From: an uncultured Lachnospiraceae bacterium
GTDB taxonomy: Bacteria > Bacillota > Clostridia > Lachnospirales > Lachnospiraceae
DNA length: 49,017 nucleotides
Direction: 5' to 3'
Assembly: GCA_910579495.1 (NCBI GenBank)
Contig: CAJTVD010000002.1
Span: 139,184 to 188,200 of the forward strand
Shown in pieces: positions 42,969 through 49,017 of the stretch. The number at the start of each line of letters is the position of its first letter. The stretch's first letter is position 1. Both the position numbers and the translations under genes were made by a program. Below the pieces are notes generated by a model. The model worked only from the letters and a program-made list of their open reading frames with translations. It was not told the DNA's origin and ran no database searches.

Positions 42969-43340
42969 TTATACTGGTATTATTCCATGCATCCTGAAAA
43001 GCTCTGTTGCTGTTTCCATGCCATCATTAAGCATTCTCAGTTCTTTTCCTGCCATATGGGTAAATACCATATGCTCCAGTTTCAAATCCTCTAATTGCCT
43101 TGACATTTTTCCCTGCCTCACCTCCAGCCCTTCCATCCGGCCGTCTATCCTGCCCAGGTGTTTATCTATTGCGCCAAGACGGGCGTCCATACTCTCAAGG
43201 CGGGCATCCATATCCCCCAGGATGGCATCCATACCATCAAGGCGGATATCCATGCTGTCAAGGCGGGCATCCATGCCGTTAAGGCGGCAGTCTATTTTTA
43301 AAAACATCTCCTGGAACATTTCCCTTGTTTCTTCATCCAT
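42969..43340 (-). CDS. small heptad-repeat coiled-coil protein
   Basis: A 123-residue acidic protein. After DEETREMFQEMF the centre consists of about nine consecutive seven-residue units of the type MDARLDS/MDIRLDG/IDGRMEG (about residues 18-75), an uninterrupted parallel-coiled-coil pattern. The encoding DNA is accordingly a degenerate 21-bp tandem repeat. The C-terminus (LKLEHMVFTHMAGKELRML...LFRMHGI) is a further helix. No signal or TM segment is present. The ATG at 43340 has GGGAG nine bases upstream; an ATG at 43349 is too close to that site. Function unknown; such proteins often act as oligomerisation or scaffold modules. Confidence 0.65.
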   Translation of the reverse strand: MDEETREMFQEMFLKIDCRLNGMDARLDSMDIRLDGMDAILGDMDARLESMDARLGAIDKHLGRIDGRMEGLEVRQGKMSRQLEDLKLEHMVFTHMAGKELRMLNDGMETATELFRMHGIIPV

Positions 43341-43709
43341 AAAATGCATCTCCCTTTTCCCAAATATTATGTTCTTTCTATTTCCAATAGTTTAACCCTC
43401 CCCAAAAACCTAAACAATAGCTGTATAGTCAAATCATCCTTATGCACGCACATCCCTTCCTATTTGGTTTTCATAAACAATTGGAAATACAGGCTGCAGT
43501 TGATTGCCCGATGGCGAAATGCCTACTTGATGCTTTACAGAATGAAGTCTGTAAGCGCAGAATTCCCAACATGCTTTCAGATAAGCATATATTATCACAA
43601 AAAATTACATAAAACAACATTTTCACGCAAAAAGGACTGGAAACCCAATCCTTTTAATACAGCCAGCCCCCGCCCTTCTTCCACCTGGCAAATTATAAGC
43701 CCCTTATCA
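43341..43709. other. 369-base intergenic region with no convincing gene
   Basis: The AT-rich stretch holds a terminator at 43629-43654 (listed separately) and presumably the promoter of the heptad-repeat gene. A 56-codon plus-strand frame at 43442-43612 has no ribosome binding site and no recognisable sequence. I see nothing else. Confidence 0.6.
43629..43654 (-). terminator. intrinsic terminator after the 181-residue gene
   Basis: Minus-strand RNA forms AAAGGAUUGG/CCAGUCCUUU (ten base pairs with one G-U) with a four-base loop, followed by UU and a G-rich sequence. It lies about 55 bases past the stop at 43710. Confidence 0.75.
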
Positions 43710-44255
43710 TCATTCCTTGTCCCTGTGGATATTTGCGGGATTTTCATCTGCCAGAGCTAATTTTGGTTTTAAGTATAGATAGCCATCTTTTAAGCTGCCA
43801 TATGTTTTAGCAGCGTCCTCTCCCTCTGGGGCCAACATATGTCTTTGAGCCTTTTGAAATTGTCCCATCCTATCTTTTAATTTGGCTTTATAGTTTTCCC
43901 TGATTTCACAGGCTTTTGCATATATCAGATTTTTCTGATATTCCGGCGTCTCATAAGCCCTCCTGTTGACAACGCCAAGCATCCCAATGGAATTCTCAAT
44001 GCGCCTGTAAAATTTTTCTGTACTGCCTTCCATATCATATTCACCAAAAGTGCATACACGTACCCTTGACTCACCATTAACCAGATATAATTCATGGCAA
44101 TCTTCTGTATTTTCGTCTACACATATGACATTTGCCTGATTCTCTTTATTAAAAGCCGCGTTCCATTCTTTCAGCACACCCTCCCGTTCTTCTAAAAGCC
44201 TGTTTATTTCTGCATTCAGCCCTGCCAGCCTGTCCTCTGCTTCCTGTAAAGCCAT
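43710..44255 (-). CDS. hypothetical protein with N-terminal coiled coil
   Basis: A 181-residue cytoplasmic protein. Residues 1-35 form a heptad-patterned helix (EAEDRLAGLNAEINRLLEER). A mixed domain follows with VICVDENTEDCHELYLVNGES, RVCTFGEYDMEGSTEKFYRRIENS and a helical C-terminal half rich in Lys, Arg and Tyr. I do not recognise a family. Intrinsic terminators lie on both sides (43629-43654 and 44425-44463), so it is a single-gene transcript. GGGAGG lies about 11 bases upstream of the ATG. No TM or signal segment is present. Confidence 0.65.
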   Translation of the reverse strand: MALQEAEDRLAGLNAEINRLLEEREGVLKEWNAAFNKENQANVICVDENTEDCHELYLVNGESRVRVCTFGEYDMEGSTEKFYRRIENSIGMLGVVNRRAYETPEYQKNLIYAKACEIRENYKAKLKDRMGQFQKAQRHMLAPEGEDAAKTYGSLKDGYLYLKPKLALADENPANIHRDKE

Positions 44256-44424
44256 GTCCCTTTGTCCCTCCCGTATTAAGGTTTTTCGTTGTTTTCCTTA
44301 CAGTTTATCCTATCCCGGAGGCCAGGGCAATGGATGGATAGTCACACCTTCCTTATGCCAAACCATTCCTGCCCAAGACGAAGGCTGCCTGCAAAGAAGA
44401 CTTTCCGGCCCAGTCCATGGGCAT

Positions 44425-44463
44425 AAAAACAGGGCACTGTATACCCCCATATACAGCGCCCTG
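44425..44463 (-). terminator. strong intrinsic terminator after the EF-G paralog
   Basis: CAGGGCGCTGTATA pairs with TATACAGTGCCCTG (13 of 14) around a six-base loop, followed by UUUUU on the minus strand, about 40 bases past the stop. Confidence 0.9.
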
Positions 44464-44504
44464 CCACCTTCATCTAAAAAGAACTTCTCTTATCTCTTAT
44501 TTCA

Positions 44505-46595
44505 CTAATCATCAGAACCTTCCGCCACTTTGGCAGCCCTTGCGGCAACTTCCCTCTCCTGGACATCGCCGGGTGCCTGCTCATAGCGTAAAAACTCATA
44601 TGCGTATTCTCCCCGCCCCCCTGTCATGGAACGAAGGTCTGTACAGTAGCCAAACAGCCCCATCATAGGAACGTCAGCCTCCACCACCTGCTTGCCGCCA
44701 GGTGCAGGGTTCATGCCCAGCACTCTTCCCCTTCTCTTGTTGATGTCCCCCATAACATCTCCGGTATAGGCATCGGGTACTGTTACTTTCAGGGATGCAA
44801 TGGGCTCAAGAAGCACCGGGTGGGCTTCCATAAAGCCTTTCTTGAATGCCTGGATGGTAGCCATCTTAAAGGCCATTTCCGAAGAATCTACCGGATGGTA
44901 GGAGCCATCGTACAGAACCGCTTTCACTCCTACTACAGGATAAGCCGCTAAAGGTCCCTTCAGCACGGATTCCTGAATTCCCTTTTCTACTGCCGGGAAA
45001 TAATTCTTGGGTACCGCGCCGCCTACTACCACCTGGTCAAATTCATATGGCTCCTCCAGGTTCCCGGAAGCTTCAAACCTCATCTTTACATGGCCATACT
45101 GCCCATGGCCTCCGGACTGCTTCTTATATTTATACTCCACATCGGAATTTTTCCGGATGGTTTCGCGGAAAGCTACCTTGGGTTCTGTGAGTTCAATCTC
45201 AACCCTGTATTCATTAAGCAGTTTGCTTGCAATCACATCCAGGTGCAGGTCGCCCATACCATAAAGGAGCATCTGCCGGTTCTCGGAATCGTTCACATAC
45301 TTCATGGTGATGTCTTCGTGGGAAATCTTCTGCAGTGCCTGGGAAATCTTATCCACATCCCCTTTATTTTTGGGTTTGTACCTTTTATATGTATAGGGCT
45401 TTGGCATCTCCCATTTGCCGAATTTAATGGTGGTTGCCTTGGTGGAAAGGCTGTCCCCGGTCCTTGCCCCGGTGAGCTTGGCAAGGGCGCCGATATCCCC
45501 GGCATGGAGTTCTTTTACTTCTACCGGTTTATTGCCCTGCATTACATAAAGCTTGCCGATTTTTTCTTCTATATCTTTGTCTACATTATAAATGACATCA
45601 TCGGTTTTCAGCACGCCGGAATTTACCTTGATCAGGGAGTACTTGCCAATAAAAGGGTCTACGATGGTCTTCCAGATATAAGCGGATTTCCCCTTGGAAA
45701 AATCATAGTCCGCATGGTAAATTTCATTGGTCTTCATATTGATGCCCGCCACTTCCCTGTTTTCCGGGCTGGGGAAATATTTAATGATATCATCCAGCAG
45801 CGTATATACACCCTGGCAGAGCACATTAGATCCCATAGTCATAGGTACAATGCTTCCGTCACACACATTCGTCCGCAGGGCAGCCCTGATCTCAGCTTCT
45901 GAGAAAGTCTCCCCCCCAAAGTACCGCTCCATCATCTCCTCGCTGGTTTCCGCCACCGCTTCCATCAGCGTATCCCGGCAGATCTGAAGGTTTGCCTTAT
46001 TATATTCAGGCACTTCGCATTCCACAACTTCCTTGCCCTGCCATCTGTTGCCTGTCTCTGTAATTACATTTACATACCCTACAAACTTCTCGTTCTCACG
46101 GATGGGAAGATGGAAAGGTGCCATCTTTTTGCCGAACATCTGGGTCATATCCTCTACCACCTGGCGGAAAGAAGCGTTGTCCACATCCATATTGCTGACA
46201 TAAATCATTCTGGGGAGCTTATACTTTTCACATAAATCCCATGCTTTCTGGGTACCTACTTCCACGCCAGCCTTGCCGTTAACCACGATGACGGCAGCAC
46301 CGGCAGCGCTGATTGCCTCCTCCATCTCCCCGGCGAAATCAAAAAAACCAGGGGCGTCAATAATGTTAACCTTATATCCTTCCCATTCCACAGGGATAAC
46401 GGAAGTACTGATGGATATTTTTCTCTTCTGTTCCTCCTTGCCGAAATCACTGACGGTATTCCCATCGTCAACTTTTCCCAATCTTGATGTAATACCCGAC
46501 AAATATGCCATAGCTTCAGCCAGGGAGGTCTTCCCGCACCCTCCATGTCCCAGCAGAGCTACGTTTCTAATCTTGTCAGTTGTGTAAATATTCAT
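44505..46595 (-). CDS. elongation factor G-like GTPase (EF-G2-type paralog)
   Basis: A 696-residue protein with all five EF-G domains: G domain (about 1-280), domain II (about 310-390), then III-V ending with the KRRGRVLGM and FGYCTDLRSMTGGRGEY segments of domain V. It differs from canonical EF-G in the GTPase motifs: P-loop GHGGCGKTS (16-24), switch II DAPGFFDF (80-87) with Phe84 in place of the catalytic His, and SNMD where NKMD is expected. Such divergence marks EF-G paralogs whose role (ribosome recycling, rescue or regulation) is uncertain. GGAGG precedes the ATG at 46595. It is monocistronic with a strong terminator and is divergent from aroF. Confidence 0.88.
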   Translation of the reverse strand: MNIYTTDKIRNVALLGHGGCGKTSLAEAMAYLSGITSRLGKVDDGNTVSDFGKEEQKRKISISTSVIPVEWEGYKVNIIDAPGFFDFAGEMEEAISAAGAAVIVVNGKAGVEVGTQKAWDLCEKYKLPRMIYVSNMDVDNASFRQVVEDMTQMFGKKMAPFHLPIRENEKFVGYVNVITETGNRWQGKEVVECEVPEYNKANLQICRDTLMEAVAETSEEMMERYFGGETFSEAEIRAALRTNVCDGSIVPMTMGSNVLCQGVYTLLDDIIKYFPSPENREVAGINMKTNEIYHADYDFSKGKSAYIWKTIVDPFIGKYSLIKVNSGVLKTDDVIYNVDKDIEEKIGKLYVMQGNKPVEVKELHAGDIGALAKLTGARTGDSLSTKATTIKFGKWEMPKPYTYKRYKPKNKGDVDKISQALQKISHEDITMKYVNDSENRQMLLYGMGDLHLDVIASKLLNEYRVEIELTEPKVAFRETIRKNSDVEYKYKKQSGGHGQYGHVKMRFEASGNLEEPYEFDQVVVGGAVPKNYFPAVEKGIQESVLKGPLAAYPVVGVKAVLYDGSYHPVDSSEMAFKMATIQAFKKGFMEAHPVLLEPIASLKVTVPDAYTGDVMGDINKRRGRVLGMNPAPGGKQVVEADVPMMGLFGYCTDLRSMTGGRGEYAYEFLRYEQAPGDVQEREVAARAAKVAEGSDD

Positions 46596-46793
46596 ATAAC
46601 TTCCTCCATTTTCAGCATTTTTGGGCATTACGCCATGCGCTCGCACACAGTACATTCCGGCATCTTAACTCCCATGTGGATATTTTACTAAATTTTCAGT
46701 ATTTATACAAGTGAAATCATACATTTTAAACAGCAATTTTCATTTAATTTACACCCGTCACACCTTCCGCGTACCCGCAAGGAAAATCTTCTG

Positions 46794-46822
46794 TTGACTT
46801 TCACACGTTGAAGTGCTATATT
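46794..46822 (+). promoter_or_regulatory. promoter of aroF-tyrA
   Basis: TTGACT at 46794-46799 and TATATT at 46817-46822 with a 17-base spacer lie 47 bases upstream of the aroF ATG. No leader peptide rich in aromatic codons or T-box was recognised. Confidence 0.7.
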
Positions 46823-46869
46823 ATTCAGGCGGAGAATAGATTTGACAGCTATGAAAGGAGCATCCAGTA

Positions 46870-47910
46870 ATGATTATTGTAATGAAACCCCAGGCTTCGG
46901 AGCAGAGCATCCGTGCCGTTACCGGATATATTGAAAATAATGGCCTGCAGGTCCATCTTTCCAGAGGTGAGGAGGTCACCATTATCGGCATTGTAGGTGA
47001 CAAAACAAAGCTGTCCACGGAAAATCTGATTATTTTTAAGGATGTGGACCGCATTGTGCCTGTTACGGAAAGCTACAAACTTGCCAACAAAAAATTCCAC
47101 CCGGATCCCACCGCTGTGAAGGTAGGCAGCACATTCATCGGCCCTGGCAGCCTTACCATTATGGCTGGGCCCTGCGCCGTGGAAACCCAAGAACAGCTTA
47201 TGTGCATTGCCCAGGCGGTAAAGGCGGCGGGGGCTACTATCTTAAGGGGCGGCGCTTACAAGCCCCGCACTTCCCCCTATTCTTTCCAGGGGCTGGAAAC
47301 GGAAGGCCTACAGTTCATGCAGGAAGCCGGGGCTGCCACCGGGCTTTCCACTGTCTGCGAGGTGGTAAGCCTGGACGCTATTGAAGCCGCTGTAAAATAT
47401 GTGGACATGATCCAGATCGGCGCACGGAACATGCAGAACTTTATCCTGCTGAAAGAAGCCGGGCAGTCGGGGCTGCCGGTACTGTTAAAGCGGGGGCTTT
47501 GTGCAACCATTGACGAATGGCTGAACGCAGCGGAATATATCATTGCAGAGGGCAATCCCAATGTGGTTTTGTGCGAACGGGGCATCCGTACCTTTGAGAC
47601 AGCTACCAGGAATACCCTGGATTTAAGCGCTGTCCCGGTGCTGCGCCAGCGTACCCACCTTCCCATTATCGTTGACCCTTCCCATTCCACCGGCTCCTAC
47701 AAATATGTAGCGCCCATGGCCAGGGCCGCCATAGCCTGCGATGCCGACGGGTTAATGATCGAAGTGCACAATGATCCCGCCCATGCCCTTTCAGACGGCC
47801 CCCAGTCACTGAATTTTGATAAATTTGCCGCCCTCACGAAGGAACTGTCGCCTTTTTGCAGCTTAATGGGCAGAAGCTTCCCGGAACAGGAGATTTCCCA
47901 TGAAAAATGA
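46870..47910 (+). CDS. aroF: 3-deoxy-7-phosphoheptulonate synthase (type I-beta)
   Basis: A 346-residue DAHP synthase, the first enzyme of the shikimate pathway, condensing PEP and erythrose 4-phosphate. An N-terminal ferredoxin-like (FDR) regulatory domain (about 1-70, MIIVMKPQASEQ...) precedes the TIM barrel with MAGPCAVET, RGGAYKPRTSPYSFQG, QIGARNMQNF, LLKRG, and PIIVDPSHSTG with the metal-binding residues. The FDR domain is the usual site of aromatic feedback inhibition. AAAGGAG lies nine bases upstream of the ATG. The stop overlaps the tyrA start by 11 bases, so translation is coupled. Confidence 0.96.
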   Translation: MIIVMKPQASEQSIRAVTGYIENNGLQVHLSRGEEVTIIGIVGDKTKLSTENLIIFKDVDRIVPVTESYKLANKKFHPDPTAVKVGSTFIGPGSLTIMAGPCAVETQEQLMCIAQAVKAAGATILRGGAYKPRTSPYSFQGLETEGLQFMQEAGAATGLSTVCEVVSLDAIEAAVKYVDMIQIGARNMQNFILLKEAGQSGLPVLLKRGLCATIDEWLNAAEYIIAEGNPNVVLCERGIRTFETATRNTLDLSAVPVLRQRTHLPIIVDPSHSTGSYKYVAPMARAAIACDADGLMIEVHNDPAHALSDGPQSLNFDKFAALTKELSPFCSLMGRSFPEQEISHEK

Positions 47911-48994
47911 TTTTACCTGCGGCTTTGTGGGATTGGGGCTGATTGGAGGTTCCATCGCCAGGGCCTTGCGCCAGCGCTATGCAGGCTGCCATCTGCTGGC
48001 ATACGATATTAACCAGGAAGCCTTACAGGCGGCAAAAAAGGAAGGGGTGATCGACCTGCCCCTTTCTTCCCTTGACAGCCATCTTTCCCTGTGCGATTAT
48101 CTGTTCCTGTGCGCCCCTATTTCAGACAACCACAGCCTGCTTGGGGAAATCCAAAAATACCTTTCTCCCACCTGCCTGCTTACGGATGTAGGCAGTGTCA
48201 AGTCAGGCATCCATGAACACATTGAAAAAGCCGGGTTATCCCGGCAGTTTATCGGCGGCCACCCTATGGCTGGCAGTGAACGGACAGGCTATGTAAATTC
48301 CAAGGCACTGCTTCTGGAAAACGCCTACTACATCCTTACCCCCTGCCGGGAGGTTTCTGAGGATGCAGTAAAAGATTTCCGGCAACTGATCGTCTCCCTG
48401 GGGGCGCTGCCCCTGGTGCTTTCCTGTAAGCGGCACGACCATATCACTGCCGCCATCAGCCATCTGCCCCATATTGTGGCGGCTTCCCTGGTGAATCTGA
48501 TTGAGCGGTCAGATTCCGATGAGGGTATCATGAAAATGATCGCCGCCGGGGGCTTTAAGGATATTACCAGAATCGCTTCCTCTTCCCCTGGGATGTGGCA
48601 GCAGATATGCCTGGCCAACGGCGAAAATATTTCAGGCCTCCTGGGAGATTACATAGAAGCCCTGAAAGAGATCAAAACCCAGATTGACAGTGCCAATTCA
48701 GGGGAACTATACAGCTTCTTTGACAGTGCCAGACGCTACCGGGATTCATTTATTGATGCTTCCAGCGGCCCCATCAAAAAGTCCTTTTCCATCAGTGTTG
48801 ACATTGCCGACGAGCCGGGCGCCTTGGCCTCCATTGCCACGATCCTCGCCCTGCAGCAACTGAACATTAAAAATATCGGCATTGTCCACAACAGGGAGCA
48901 GGAAAACGGTGTCCTTAAAGTGGAACTCTATCAGGAGGAAGACATTGCCCGGGCGGGGGCAATCCTCCGGGCAAGAGGATACAGCGTTTATTGA
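47900..48994 (+). CDS. tyrA: prephenate dehydrogenase with C-terminal ACT domain
   Basis: A 364-residue enzyme that oxidatively decarboxylates prephenate to 4-hydroxyphenylpyruvate for tyrosine. The Rossmann motif GLGLIGGSIARAL is at about 11-23, followed by LLAYDINQEAL (an Asp after beta-2 favours NAD over NADP). The catalytic region contains GGHPMAGSERTGY, and AAISHLPHIVA follows in the helical domain. The last 70 residues (FSISVDIADEPGALASIATIL) form an ACT domain, presumably binding tyrosine for feedback. The ATG has AGGAG seven bases upstream and overlaps the aroF stop. The gene ends 23 bases before the window edge; further aro genes may follow. Confidence 0.95.
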   Translation: MKNDFTCGFVGLGLIGGSIARALRQRYAGCHLLAYDINQEALQAAKKEGVIDLPLSSLDSHLSLCDYLFLCAPISDNHSLLGEIQKYLSPTCLLTDVGSVKSGIHEHIEKAGLSRQFIGGHPMAGSERTGYVNSKALLLENAYYILTPCREVSEDAVKDFRQLIVSLGALPLVLSCKRHDHITAAISHLPHIVAASLVNLIERSDSDEGIMKMIAAGGFKDITRIASSSPGMWQQICLANGENISGLLGDYIEALKEIKTQIDSANSGELYSFFDSARRYRDSFIDASSGPIKKSFSISVDIADEPGALASIATILALQQLNIKNIGIVHNREQENGVLKVELYQEEDIARAGAILRARGYSVY

Positions 48995-49017
48995 TTATTT
49001 ACAATTAAGGGGCCGGC

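Noticed and set aside
43000..43300. CRISPR-like regular repeats
   Set aside because: The 21-bp periodicity is within a coding frame and reflects protein heptads; there are no spacers.
43442..43612. 56-codon plus-strand frame in the gap before the heptad-repeat gene
   Set aside because: There is no ribosome binding site and no recognisable motif; it is short enough to be chance.
45090..45902. Long plus-strand open frame (270 codons) opposite the EF-G paralog
   Set aside because: It is antisense to a clearly conserved gene, has no RBS or recognisable domain, and arises from codon bias.
1..49017. tRNA or rRNA genes
   Set aside because: No T-arm consensus with a matching acceptor stem, and no rRNA-like sequence, was found by eye on either strand.

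Overview
The window reads as chromosome of a low-to-mid GC, anaerobic Firmicute, most likely a Lachnospiraceae (Clostridium cluster XIVa) species. The evidence is strong AGGAGG-type ribosome binding sites, Rex, an electron-bifurcating NfnAB transhydrogenase, a homocitrate-synthase-like candidate Re-citrate synthase beside a eukaryote-type NADP isocitrate dehydrogenase, a class B sortase with (T)PxTGD surface substrates, and the order rex - nnr - alr - mazF - CBS protein - yebC - tepA - ftsK. Nearly all genes lie on the minus strand. No tRNA, rRNA or CRISPR array was seen.

Layout from left to right. Positions 1-3.7 kb are AT-rich and accessory-looking: a GNAT acetyltransferase, a Cof-type HAD phosphatase, an Rpn-type PD-(D/E)XK nuclease flanked by short direct repeats, and a lipoprotein. 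Positions 3.8-6.3 kb hold rlmH with a zinc-ribbon membrane protein and a MORN-repeat membrane protein. Positions 6.6-13 kb form a compact minus-strand metabolic run fhs - folD - zinc-ribbon/TPR protein - nfnA - nfnB, joining one-carbon folate chemistry to NADPH/ferredoxin balancing. Positions 13-25 kb are housekeeping: ftsK, tepA, a polytopic membrane protein, yebC, a CNNM/CBS protein, a solitary mazF with its own promoter, alr, nnr, a coiled-coil protein and rex. An ABC-F ATPase gene diverges from rex, with the two -35 boxes almost touching.

Positions 27.3-30.9 kb are a three-gene 2-oxoglutarate/glutamate module: Re-citrate-synthase-like enzyme, GntR/FCD regulator and icd. Its strong promoter has a perfect 18-nt palindrome over the -10 box, a likely autoregulatory operator. 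Positions 31-42.7 kb are an accessory block: an intracellular-type subtilase whose ribosome binding site lies in a terminator-like stem, a second Rpn nuclease between two homologous hairpin repeats, and an operon srtB - giant BspA-like LRR adhesin - second LRR adhesin ending in an intrinsic terminator. Positions 43-49 kb carry two small unknown genes, a divergent EF-G paralog with altered GTP-binding motifs, and plus-strand aroF-tyrA for tyrosine biosynthesis.

The points most worth a second look are: (1) both Rpn nuclease genes sit between direct repeats about 1.1 kb apart, which looks like a mobility footprint; (2) the sortase B/LRR locus, whose sortase has an unrecognised cytoplasmic N-terminal domain and whose two substrates share a pre-anchor domain; (3) the fhs-folD-TPR-nfnAB operon with an unknown membrane-bound partner; (4) the operator-controlled citrate/isocitrate operon; and (5) a 37-bp-period intergenic repeat family. 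All functional calls come from reading the sequence; no database search was run.
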